From Clostridiaceae bacterium UBA4839 (GTDB lineage Bacteria; Bacillota; Clostridia; Clostridiales; Caloramatoraceae): a stretch of DNA of 16,972 nt. Of this stretch, positions 8,569 to 15,542 are shown one piece after another; within the stretch, counting starts at the first letter, position 1, and each line of letters opens with the position of its first letter. The notes below the pieces were generated by a model. The model was not told where the DNA came from and made no database searches. It worked only from the letters and a program-made list of their open reading frames with translations. The stretch spans positions 1 through 16,972 of the forward strand of contig DHEX01000128.1 of assembly GCA_002400085.1 (NCBI GenBank), in the 5' to 3' direction. The position numbers and the translations under genes are program-made.

Positions 8569-9615
8569 TTATAATGCCTTGATTAGATACTTTTTAGCCT
8601 CATCATATTCCATCCCATACCTTACATTTTCAGTAATTGATATGATATCCCTTATTTCAAATTCAACAAGCTCAATAAAAGCAATCACAGTTGCTATGTT
8701 TAAGCTGGCTTTAGTCTTAAAAGATTTCAGCTTAAAGTACATAAATCTGTTCATTCTTCTTTCCATGTAAATATCTTGCTTCTCATCACCTTTAAACATG
8801 AATTCATACTGCGTTCCTTTTATCCTTTCAATAAACTCTTCAAGACTATTTAAATAGCAAAGCTCTTTTATTTTCTTATAACTAAATTTATTCCCTCTAT
8901 TTAATGAGTAGTTAAATATTTCCTCTGAAGATAAATTGTAATACTTTTTACCTCTGTAAATCCATTGAAGGTTTGTCATGTCTATGGAGCATCCCATAAG
9001 CTCAGTAAAAATATTTATATCTTCCTTATCAAGCTTTTTAAGCTTATCATCAAGGATATTAAAATACGCTTTATCAAGAGTCATTTCAAATCTAAACAAG
9101 CTTTCATTTTTGTTTCCATCAATAAGGGTTTTAAGATAAGGGTAGTATATAGTTCCATCAAGTGCATAAATTAAATCTGAAACACTTCTTGCCTGAATCA
9201 AGCTGTCCCTATCAATATGCCTATACCTTCCGGCAAAAACCATACTATTTTTAATTTGTGAATAATCCCTATCCACCTGTATAGTCCTTGCTATACTTTT
9301 TAGGTCATAGATCTCATATCTCGAATAAAAGCATTTAAAAAAGTCCCTGTAATCATTAGTAAAATAATTAATAAGTTTATCTATAGAATGTCCAATGCCT
9401 TCCTTTAAGCATTTTTCTATATCATCCCTATGCATTTTTGAAGTATCCCTATCTTTGAAGAATTCACCATAAGCAGTATTATCCTTTAGATACTTAGCAA
9501 TTTCTGAAGAACTTTTAAGTGCAATTAAATTTTTATAATCCTCATCTTTTAAAAATTTCCCAAACATAGATAAAACTTTTGCATTAACTGCACAGTACTT
9601 TGTGTTTTTATCCAT
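8569..9615 (-). CDS. ntpC: V-type ATPase subunit C (d-like)
   Basis: Subunit C (348 aa) is the funnel-shaped cap that joins the D/F shaft to the K ring. It is soluble and mainly helical. Recognisable family blocks are the N-terminal VNAKVLSMFGKFL, the central YEIYDLKSIARTIQ, and the C-terminal EFEIRDIISITENVRYGM. The length fits the family (usually about 330-350). The ATG start has an AGGTGAT ribosome binding site, and 4 nt separate it from ntpH. In most known bacterial operons ntpC lies after ntpE, but here it is the second gene, before ntpI. Confidence 0.9.
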   Translation of the reverse strand: MDKNTKYCAVNAKVLSMFGKFLKDEDYKNLIALKSSSEIAKYLKDNTAYGEFFKDRDTSKMHRDDIEKCLKEGIGHSIDKLINYFTNDYRDFFKCFYSRYEIYDLKSIARTIQVDRDYSQIKNSMVFAGRYRHIDRDSLIQARSVSDLIYALDGTIYYPYLKTLIDGNKNESLFRFEMTLDKAYFNILDDKLKKLDKEDINIFTELMGCSIDMTNLQWIYRGKKYYNLSSEEIFNYSLNRGNKFSYKKIKELCYLNSLEEFIERIKGTQYEFMFKGDEKQDIYMERRMNRFMYFKLKSFKTKASLNIATVIAFIELVEFEIRDIISITENVRYGMEYDEAKKYLIKAL

Positions 9616-9619
9616 AAAA

Positions 9620-9973
9620 TCACCTGTCTTTATTTGGATTATAAACAGTATTCTTGTCTAAAAATATTTTATTAAACATCTCTTCAGTAAAGGATTTTTT
9701 ATTTTTTTGAAATACGGCTTCCATTTCATTGCATTTAGTATTTGCTTCTTTTGTTATACTACTTTCTTCCTCTTCAGCCTTTTTAATTTCCTTTTCCTCT
9801 GTTTCTTTAAGCTGCTTTTTTTTATCATCTATTATTGTCTTTTTTAAATTGTCAATTTGGCTATTTACTTCTTCCTCCCGCTGCCTTAGCTGATCCTTTA
9901 CTTTCCTCCTCTGTTCACAAGCACTTTTATCAATATGAATAACATTTTTTATTACATCGTCTATCTCATTCAT
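9620..9973 (-). CDS. ntpH: V-type ATPase subunit H/G (peripheral stalk)
   Basis: This 117-aa, highly charged protein is almost entirely one predicted coiled coil (residues about 15-95, rich in E, K and Q, with no proline until PNKDR at the end). It is the first gene of the ATPase operon and is the likely partner of subunit E in the peripheral stalk. The name rests mainly on position, size and composition, because this subunit family has little sequence conservation. The ATG start follows a GGAGG ribosome binding site with normal spacing. Names differ between systems (G, H or F for the same role). Confidence 0.82.
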   Translation of the reverse strand: MNEIDDVIKNVIHIDKSACEQRRKVKDQLRQREEEVNSQIDNLKKTIIDDKKKQLKETEEKEIKKAEEEESSITKEANTKCNEMEAVFQKNKKSFTEEMFNKIFLDKNTVYNPNKDR

Positions 9974-10010
9974 AATTTAACCTCCAACATATTTACCCTA
10001 CGAAAAAATT

Positions 10011-10039
10011 ATTATAGTCCTTTATTATAAATTATACAA
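10011..10039 (-). promoter_or_regulatory. Candidate promoter of the ATPase operon
   Basis: On the minus strand, TTGTAT (10034-10039) and a perfect TATAAT (10011-10016) are 17 bp apart, about 38 bp before the ntpH start. The -35 box is weak (3 of 6). The gap from 9974 to 10187 has no gene and is AT-rich. I see no clear riboswitch or operator in it. Confidence 0.4.
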
Positions 10040-10187
10040 AGTTGCTATTAGACCATTTTAATTACTTTAAATTGATTTTTATTCATTTTAGTATAAATAA
10101 GTTAACCATAGTTCTATTACTTATTATTTTTCTATTCTCACTCCTTTTTCTTATTATTCGCAAATTATAAAATAAAATTCCACACAA

Positions 10188-10214
10188 AAGGCAGTCCCAA
10201 ATCAGGACTGCCTT
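10188..10214 (-). terminator. Terminator of the moxR operon
   Basis: A perfect 10-bp stem, AAGGCAGTCC (10188-10197) and GGACTGCCTT (10205-10214), has a 7-nt loop. On the minus strand it is followed by TTTTGTG. The stop codon of the 99-aa gene (TGA, 10202-10204) lies in the loop, so the hairpin overlaps the coding end. It separates this operon from the ATPase operon. Confidence 0.7.
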
Positions 10215-10501
10215 GTTTTACGAACTTGATACGATTCACTTATATTCCCAAGCAAATCATGAATAAAATTTGAACCTCTGCTTATCAAAATCCCTGTTAA
10301 AATATTTCCTAAATATCTTATGTCCATAGGTATGCCTAAAATTTCAAAGATGTCAATCTTTGCCGCAAAAGCTACTATGATACCTAATATTATAGCTCCA
10401 AGTACATCTTTGTTTATTTCTTTTACATTCTTAAGCAACTTTATTGTCTGCCATAAGGCTTCAGTAAGGAGAGCTGCAGCAATGATGCCCTTCAAAATCA
10501 T
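10202..10501 (-). CDS. Small membrane protein, unknown function
   Basis: I do not recognise the family with confidence. The 99-aa protein has two clear hydrophobic segments (about 3-20 and 34-52) and a third, weaker one (about 64-80) that runs into SRGSNFIHDLLGN, then a polar basic tail. Its size and topology recall holin-like proteins, but this is only a resemblance. It is the last gene of the moxR-DUF58-DUF4129 operon and is followed by a terminator. A 63-nt gap with an AT-only hairpin lies before it, so it may be expressed at a different level from the upstream genes. The start is uncertain. The ATG at 10499-10501 touches GAGGG with no spacing, whereas the TTG two codons later (10493-10495) has GAGGG at a normal 6-nt distance and would give 97 aa. 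Confidence 0.65.
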   Translation of the reverse strand: MILKGIIAAALLTEALWQTIKLLKNVKEINKDVLGAIILGIIVAFAAKIDIFEILGIPMDIRYLGNILTGILISRGSNFIHDLLGNISESYQVRKTRQS

Positions 10502-10539
10502 CCCTCGAAATAATTATTACACTATATATTACTTCAAAT

Positions 10540-10571
10540 AAAATAATATTATTACAACATAATATTATTTT
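10540..10571 (-). other. AT-only hairpin across the DUF4129 gene stop codon
   Basis: AAAATAATATTA (10540-10551) and TAATATTATTTT (10560-10571) form a perfect 12-bp A/T stem with an 8-nt loop. The TAA stop of the DUF4129 gene (10565-10567) is inside one arm. The following minus-strand sequence, TTTATTTG, is T-rich. It may act as a leaky terminator or 3'-end protector before the last gene of the operon. Confidence 0.4.
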
Positions 10572-11827
10572 TGAGATTTTATTTCATCATAGTTTAAATT
10601 AAATTTTTTCTCCTCTTCTTCATTTATATTCTTATTTCCATACCTCACTTTTATATAAATACATCTTAAAACATTTAAATTGCTGCTATTAAATGCCCCC
10701 TTAGATTTTGTATTTATATCCCCTGTAGTATCACTGCCGTTTATTGGAATACCTTTTTTTATACATATTTTCATGAATTTTTTATATTTATTACGAATCT
10801 CGTTTTCTTCTTTATTAAAATTAAAGGTATTGATAATTCTATTAAACAAAGTATGTTTTACATTATCCTCTTTTTTAATAAATTCTCTTTCTTCAGCTTC
10901 ATAATCCTTTTCCTCTTTTGCATTTTTCCCATAGTTCTTTTTATAAATTCTATAGAATATATACAATATAAGTGCAATTAAAGCAATTTTAAAAATCAAA
11001 GCAAGCATTTTGCTGTCATGAATGCCTTGAAGTTTACCTTTATTTTTTTCTGCAAAATGTTTTATGTCATTAAAAGATTCTTCTTCCGGTGGAAGATCTT
11101 TTTTATCAAGCCTCTCTATCAACTTTTTTATAGCATTAGATGCTATCATTATTAAAAAACCTATGGCATAAAAAAGCCAAGTTAGCAGCGTTCCAAGAAT
11201 ATCTGCAAAAATTAAATAAGCCTTTACTAAAAAATTCAATACAGCATTTCTTACAGTTTCAAGGCTTAAAATAATAGTAATACAAAGGATTAACAAGGGT
11301 GCAATTATATTAAACCTTTGGATATTTGCCTTGTTATTATCCTTAACATTATCATAATATCTTTGCATCCTTAAGAGTATAATACTTGAAACAAAATATA
11401 CCATAACATATTCTGCGCTAGAATCTTCAAAATACTTTAAACTATTTCCTAAAAAGGAAATTATAAAAAGCACACCAATTGCTATGGTCTCCTTTTTAAC
11501 TTCTTCAAGGGATTGGCCATAAGATATGTTTTTAGAACCTATGTAGGTTAAAACAAGGCAAAAAGTGACAACTACAATTTTATATATTAATTCAGCAGTT
11601 GAAGATGGAATAAAAAGCGGTAAAAAAATTAATATTGAAAATATATAAGAAGCAGCTTTATTTTTCTCCTTAAATTTTAAAATTAAAAAACTTGATAAAC
11701 ATAGCCACAAATACAGTAAATTCCCTGTTAATTTGCTTACGTTATCAGACATAATAAAACTTAATACAGCAAAAATAACTGAAAGCTTATTGACTACTTT
11801 TATTAGTATAATCATATCCACTTTCAT
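10565..11827 (-). CDS. DUF4129-domain membrane protein
   Basis: An integral membrane protein of about 420 aa. The first two-thirds have about nine hydrophobic segments, and one more segment (MLALIFKIALIALILYIFYRIY) precedes a charged cytoplasmic tail. The tail (about the last 75 residues, from IRNKYKKFMKICIKKGIPI to RCIYIKVRYG) fits the DUF4129 pattern, in which a YxxFLxxLxxxGxPR-like helix is followed by xxxYxxxRYG. In many bacteria DUF4129 is fused to a transglutaminase-like domain behind MoxR and DUF58 genes. No transglutaminase domain is present here. The start is uncertain. The longest frame begins at a TTG (11851), and ATG codons at 11827 and 11815 are better candidates, though none has a strong ribosome binding site. 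All overlap the end of the DUF58 gene, so translation is probably coupled. Confidence 0.75.
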   Translation of the reverse strand: MKVDMIILIKVVNKLSVIFAVLSFIMSDNVSKLTGNLLYLWLCLSSFLILKFKEKNKAASYIFSILIFLPLFIPSSTAELIYKIVVVTFCLVLTYIGSKNISYGQSLEEVKKETIAIGVLFIISFLGNSLKYFEDSSAEYVMVYFVSSIILLRMQRYYDNVKDNNKANIQRFNIIAPLLILCITIILSLETVRNAVLNFLVKAYLIFADILGTLLTWLFYAIGFLIMIASNAIKKLIERLDKKDLPPEEESFNDIKHFAEKNKGKLQGIHDSKMLALIFKIALIALILYIFYRIYKKNYGKNAKEEKDYEAEEREFIKKEDNVKHTLFNRIINTFNFNKEENEIRNKYKKFMKICIKKGIPINGSDTTGDINTKSKGAFNSSNLNVLRCIYIKVRYGNKNINEEEEKKFNLNYDEIKSQK

Positions 11828-12947
11828 CACTTCTTTCAATATATATGTCAATATTACTCTTAACCATATGTAAATTTTCAGTTTTTAATGTTATTAAAAT
11901 AAGCTTTTGAGTATGCTCTTTAAGCATATCTATGTATTCTGCATATGGCTCTAAAACCTCAGGGGTAATCAGCACTAATGTTGTGAATCTTATGTCAACT
12001 TTTAATATTTTTTCAACCATTTCTTCAAAAGTCATTATAATCGAATAATTAATCCTTCCTAAACATTCTAAAATACTATACAAATGATTTTCCCCTGTTC
12101 CAGGATATATATAGTCACTTCCAAATCCATATGAACTTTTATTTAAAATCTGTCCATTATTAATAAATCCATAAGGAATTTTTGCATCTTCAAACCCTTC
12201 AGCTACCCCTCTTACAATAGATATACATTTTTCTATTCCCTCTTCATCAATACTCATCCAAAAAGGTTTAAAAGATTCTATATTAAGCAATATCATGGCT
12301 TTATTATCCGATGTATAATCAAATTTCTTTACCATAAGCCTGCCCTGCCTTAAAGATGTAGGCCAATGAATCCATTTTTGAGGCTCTCGCCCTGTATATT
12401 CAGTAACCCCTACCATAAGTATTGGATCCTCAACAATCCATCTCTTTACAGATATATCCCCGCTTAAGTTCCCATAAGGTATAAGGTTCTTTTCAATTTG
12501 ATAGGTTTTAGGTAAAACCACAATTTCTTCATTCAAACTCATCTCTTTGTTTGATGTAGTTACGCCTAAAAAATCTCCCGCAGTTAAAGATACCTCTGAA
12601 AATGAATAGGCCCCTCTTTTGCTGCACTTTAATGAATATGTCCTCTTTATCCTTTGAAATGGCATGATGGACATAGTTGAAGTATGAAAAATACCATCTG
12701 TTGATTCAATTATGTTGCTTTTATTTTCATATTCAAAAGCATTAGGAAACTTTTCACTTATTCTAACAAAAGTAACAGGTAATATTTTTTTATTTTCAAG
12801 TATAGAGTTAAGGCTTATTTCTTCACCTATTTCAACTACTTTTTTTGAAAATTCTCTTTTATAAAACAAATTATAATGACAGTATTTATATGAAATTTTG
12901 TTTAAAACTATCCCCAATAAAATAAGAATAAATATTAAAATAGTCAT
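11787..12947 (-). CDS. DUF58 domain protein
   Basis: A 386-aa protein of the DUF58 family, partner of MoxR ATPases, with a von Willebrand A-like fold in the C-terminal half. An N-terminal membrane anchor (residues 1 to about 16) is followed by an immunoglobulin-like region (about 30-165). The diagnostic DUF58 block is at about 178-210: TEYTGREPQKWIHWPTSLRQ, then GRLMVKKFD. The usual form is REYxxGDxxRxIxWxxSARxGxLxVRxxE. Here the Gly-Asp of the motif is replaced by Gly-Arg and several arginines are changed, so this is a divergent member. The ATG start follows AGGAGTG with 8-nt spacing. The gene begins 11 nt after moxR and overlaps the DUF4129 gene. The family's molecular role is poorly known, and a MoxR chaperone client is the usual proposal. 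Confidence 0.82.
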   Translation of the reverse strand: MTILIFILILLGIVLNKISYKYCHYNLFYKREFSKKVVEIGEEISLNSILENKKILPVTFVRISEKFPNAFEYENKSNIIESTDGIFHTSTMSIMPFQRIKRTYSLKCSKRGAYSFSEVSLTAGDFLGVTTSNKEMSLNEEIVVLPKTYQIEKNLIPYGNLSGDISVKRWIVEDPILMVGVTEYTGREPQKWIHWPTSLRQGRLMVKKFDYTSDNKAMILLNIESFKPFWMSIDEEGIEKCISIVRGVAEGFEDAKIPYGFINNGQILNKSSYGFGSDYIYPGTGENHLYSILECLGRINYSIIMTFEEMVEKILKVDIRFTTLVLITPEVLEPYAEYIDMLKEHTQKLILITLKTENLHMVKSNIDIYIERSDESGYDYTNKSSQ

Positions 12948-12958
12948 TTTTTACACTC

Positions 12959-13903
12959 CTAAAGCTTTTCAACTGGAACTTTAATACCATTTGACAGCTG
13001 CTCAATAAAATGATTAGAGTTTGCATTTCGTCCTGAACCTTTTAATATAATCCTATGATTTAATACATATGCAGCCATTTTTTTAATATCCTCTGGTATT
13101 ATGTAGTCCCTCCCATTTATAGCAGCATAAGCTTGGCAGGATTTAAAAAGTGCTAAAGTCCCTCTTGGGCTTACTCCTACTTGAACATTGTCATCTTTCC
13201 TTGTTGCCTCCACAACATCTAAAAGATAATCCATAACATCAGGAGAAATATCAACTTTATTAAAATTTTCCCTCACATATTCGATTTCCTTCTGTGTAAT
13301 TACGGCTTCAAGACTATCAATGGGATTTTTCTCCTTATTTCTTTTTACTATTTCAATTTCATCTTCCCTTGAGGGATAGCCCATTTTAATTCTCATAAAA
13401 AATCTGTCGAGCTGTGCCTCTGGAAGTGGAAAAGTGCCATAAGATTCAATTGGGTTTTGAGTTGCAAGCACCATGAATGGATCATTTAACTTTCTTGTTT
13501 CTCCATCCACTGTTATTTGTTTTTCTTCCATTGCTTCTAAAAGGCTTGATTGTGTTCTTGGAGTTGCTCTGTTTATTTCATCAGCTAATATAATATTTGA
13601 AAAAAGCGGACCTTTTCTAAACTCAAATTCCCCTGTTTTTTGATTATAAAAATTAATACCTGTAAGATCCGATGGAAGTAAATCAGGGGTAAACTGAATT
13701 CTTTTAAAATCGCATCCTAAAGTTTTTGAAAAGGCTTTTATAAGCATGGTTTTTCCCATTCCAGGTATATCATCCAAAAGGACATGTCCACCACAAATAA
13801 AGCAAACTGTAACAAGTTCTATAACCTCGTCTTTCCCAACAATAACTTTTGAAACATTATCTATTATTTTTCCTCTAATTTCCTGAAACTTCAATGTGTC
13901 CAT
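12959..13903 (-). CDS. MoxR-family AAA+ ATPase
   Basis: A 314-aa cytoplasmic AAA+ ATPase of the MoxR family, thought to act as a chaperone that matures or activates partner proteins. Walker A is GMGKT at residues 48-52 (K51), preceded by HVLLDDIP. Walker B is IILADEINR, followed by ATPRTQSSLLEAMEE. Sensor 1 is VLATQNPIE, and the arginine-finger region is LPEAQLDRFFMRI. The C-terminal lid contains the sensor 2-like GVSPRGTLAL. All ATPase motifs look intact. The ATG has an excellent AAGGAGGG ribosome binding site. It is the first gene of the operon and is separated from the HD-GYP gene by a terminator and repeat R2. The general gene symbol is not settled, so none is given. Confidence 0.92.
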   Translation of the reverse strand: MDTLKFQEIRGKIIDNVSKVIVGKDEVIELVTVCFICGGHVLLDDIPGMGKTMLIKAFSKTLGCDFKRIQFTPDLLPSDLTGINFYNQKTGEFEFRKGPLFSNIILADEINRATPRTQSSLLEAMEEKQITVDGETRKLNDPFMVLATQNPIESYGTFPLPEAQLDRFFMRIKMGYPSREDEIEIVKRNKEKNPIDSLEAVITQKEIEYVRENFNKVDISPDVMDYLLDVVEATRKDDNVQVGVSPRGTLALFKSCQAYAAINGRDYIIPEDIKKMAAYVLNHRIILKGSGRNANSNHFIEQLSNGIKVPVEKL

Positions 13904-13917
13904 AGCAATCCCTCCTT

Positions 13918-13943
13918 AGTGCCAGGCACGTGGCATGTGGCAA
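13918..13943 (-). promoter_or_regulatory. GC-rich inverted repeat in the moxR leader
   Basis: Immediately upstream of the moxR ribosome binding site, the minus strand contains TGCCACGTGCCTGGCA, a 5-bp stem with a 6-nt loop that can alternatively fold as GTGCC-T-GGCAC. A partial direct repeat of TGCCACA/TGCCACG is also present. The patch contrasts with the AT-rich surroundings. It could form a small mRNA hairpin near the ribosome binding site or be an operator. Its function is unknown. Confidence 0.35.
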
Positions 13944-13994
13944 ATACTTACTTTAAGTATAATCTTATTGTTTAATATATAAAAGATAAATAAA

Positions 13995-14254
13995 CTGCAA
14001 TTTGCAATTTAAAATCATTAATGAACAAATTATAACGGAGGTAGGGAACGGTCTTGACCGTTCCGTTGATGAACGAGCAAAATCTAGGAGAGCAAAGCGG
14101 TGCCAACACCCAGTAACAATTTCATTCTGTAGCATTTGCAGAACGATCAGAGTTTAGGGGGCGGAACGGTCAAGACCATTCCCTACAGCTTGTCTGACAT
14201 TTTTCACCTTAAGCCTTCTTTGTTTCTTATCGCAGCGGTGTATTAAATCTAAAT
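13995..14254 (+). repeat. Repeat R2 of the AACGGTC hairpin family
   Basis: This is the longest copy. The left end (GCAATTTAAAATCATTAATG, from 14004) is followed by the left core hairpin GGAACGGTCTTGACCGTTCC (14045-14064), a 9-bp stem with a TT loop. The right core hairpin is at 14163-14182, with CCCTACAGCTTGTCTG after it. The right terminus, TTTCTTATCGCAGCGGTG then TTAAATCTAAAT, is at 14223-14253. Between the two core arms lies about 60 bp more than in R1 or R4, including what looks like a second decayed copy of the central segment. Confidence 0.75.
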
Positions 14255-14256
14255 AA

Positions 14257-14299
14257 AAAATAATAGGTAGGTAACATATAATTCTATGCTGCCTACCTA
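14257..14299 (-). terminator. Terminator of the HD-GYP gene
   Basis: TAGGTAGG (14264-14271) pairs with CCTACCTA (14292-14299). The pairing extends inward through about eight more base pairs with one mismatch and one G-U pair. On the minus strand the stem is followed by TTATTTTTTATTT. It lies 29 nt after the HD-GYP stop codon. Confidence 0.75.
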
Positions 14300-14328
14300 A
14301 TTAACATATTTAGACCAATAGACTTTTC

Positions 14329-15390
14329 CTATAATATTATTTTCTCAATCCCAATATCAACATGATTAATAAGCTCAATTTCATACGGTTTCATAACTGT
14401 CCCATTCTCATCATAAAGTATTCTAACCTTAGGTCTATCTGGAAAACCTTTAGTATGTTCAACCACAAACCCCTCAAGGCCATTTGACAATTTAACACAG
14501 GCTCCAAGTGGATATAAAGAAAAATTATCTTTAAACACCTGAACAAGATCCGTATCAAAATAAGTTTCACATCCGCCCAAGATAAATTCATAGGCTTCAT
14601 TAGCAGCAAAGCCTTTTCTATAAACCCTGTCACTTACAATTGCATCATAAACATCGCTTATACAGGCTATCTTAGCATATTTTGAAATCTTATCTCCTTT
14701 TAATCCATAGGGATATCCTGTGCCATCTACCTTCTCATGATGTTCAAGAACAACATCTTTTGATATTTCATTGATTTCACCAACATCCCTAAGCATATTA
14801 TATCCATCTATAGGATGCTGTTTTATAACCTTAAATTCATAATCAGTAAGCCTTCCTTTTTTATTTAAAACTTCAATTGGGATTTTCATTTTCCCTATGT
14901 CGTGTAAAAGGGCACCTGTTCCAAGATCAATTAACATATTTCTGGAATAATCCATTTGAACTCCATAGAAAAGTGCTAAAACGCAAGTGTTAAGGCTGTG
15001 AACATATGTATAATTGTCATAAGTCTTTAACTCCAATAAATAGCTAAAGTTTATTTCCTTATTATCAATCAAATATTCAACCATTTCTCTTACTGCAGCA
15101 AGAGTGCTGTTAACTTTTGCCTTATCATTATAGTCAAGTCTGGAAAAAACTTTAGAAAGTGATTTAACTGCATCACTTTTTATCGCTACAAATTGCGGAT
15201 CCTGAGGTTTTATATCATCTAAGTTCGGATCCATTATATAAAGAGTATTTACACCCATATTTTCAAGCCTTGAAATATACTTTTCTGTTAATGCTACACC
15301 TTCTTTAAGAATAAGGCATCCATCTTTCCCAAAAATACTTTGACCTAATATGTCGCCAGATTTTGCCCTTCTTATGCCAATAAGTCTCAT
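14329..15390 (-). CDS. HD-GYP domain protein, probable cyclic-di-GMP phosphodiesterase
   Basis: A 353-aa cytoplasmic protein with no membrane segment. Residues about 1-65 form an N-terminal domain common before HD-GYP domains in Clostridia (GDILGQSIFGKDGCLILKEG). The HD-GYP domain spans about 120-300, with the metal-site pattern intact: H131, H163-D164 (LLHDIGK), H192 and H217-H218. The GYP signature is G225-Y226-P227 in DGTGYPYGL. Known active HD-GYP proteins hydrolyse cyclic di-GMP, and some act on cGAMP, so the substrate here is inferred. Residues about 300-353 form a small beta-rich tail with no sensor domain that I recognise. The ATG start has a GAGGTG ribosome binding site. The gene is transcribed alone, between a good promoter and a terminator. 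Confidence 0.9.
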   Translation of the reverse strand: MRLIGIRRAKSGDILGQSIFGKDGCLILKEGVALTEKYISRLENMGVNTLYIMDPNLDDIKPQDPQFVAIKSDAVKSLSKVFSRLDYNDKAKVNSTLAAVREMVEYLIDNKEINFSYLLELKTYDNYTYVHSLNTCVLALFYGVQMDYSRNMLIDLGTGALLHDIGKMKIPIEVLNKKGRLTDYEFKVIKQHPIDGYNMLRDVGEINEISKDVVLEHHEKVDGTGYPYGLKGDKISKYAKIACISDVYDAIVSDRVYRKGFAANEAYEFILGGCETYFDTDLVQVFKDNFSLYPLGACVKLSNGLEGFVVEHTKGFPDRPKVRILYDENGTVMKPYEIELINHVDIGIEKIIL

Positions 15391-15434
15391 AATACACCTC
15401 TATTTTCCCATAGTTAATAAATTGCTACAATAAT

Positions 15435-15463
15435 ATTCTAAATGTTTCAAACAAATTTTTCAA
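15435..15463 (-). promoter_or_regulatory. Promoter of the HD-GYP gene with palindrome in the spacer
   Basis: On the minus strand, TTGAAA (15458-15463, 5 of 6) and TAGAAT (15435-15440, 5 of 6) are exactly 17 bp apart, about 45 bp before the start codon. An 11-bp palindrome, TGTTTCAAACA (15443-15453), sits between the two boxes. That is a typical place for a repressor to bind. The promoter is well supported. The operator is only a suggestion. Confidence 0.6.
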
Positions 15464-15479
15464 CTTTTTTGATATATAA

Positions 15480-15540
15480 TTACAAATTAATAATTTAAAA
15501 TCATTAATTTGTAAACTATAGCGGAGATAAGAAAAATATA
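15480..15540 (+). repeat. Repeat R3, solo left end of the AACGGTC family
   Basis: Only the left terminus is present: a perfect 12-bp stem (TTACAAATTAAT at 15480-15491 with ATTAATTTGTAA at 15503-15514), then TAGCGGAGATAAGAAAAATA up to the malY stop codon. The core hairpins and right end are missing. On the minus strand the hairpin lies 29 nt after the malY stop and may serve as its weak terminator, since I see no better one. Confidence 0.65.
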
Positions 15541-15542
15541 CA

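Larger units (their letters stand above)
13904..14328. other. 425-bp intergenic region between moxR and the HD-GYP gene
   Basis: No gene is seen in this gap. From left to right it holds the moxR leader with a short GC-rich patch (13918-13943), an AT-rich stretch where the moxR promoter probably lies (13950-13995, only weak -10 candidates such as TATACT), repeat R2, and the terminator of the HD-GYP gene. Confidence 0.6.

Noticed and set aside
8477..8770. 97-aa plus-strand open reading frame across the ntpC-ntpI junction
   Set aside because: It is antisense to two confirmed genes and has no clear ribosome binding site or known motif.
9974..10187. Possible riboswitch or small RNA upstream of the ATPase operon
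   Set aside because: The region is AT-rich with no stable multi-stem fold or conserved motif that I could recognise. Only a candidate promoter is supported.
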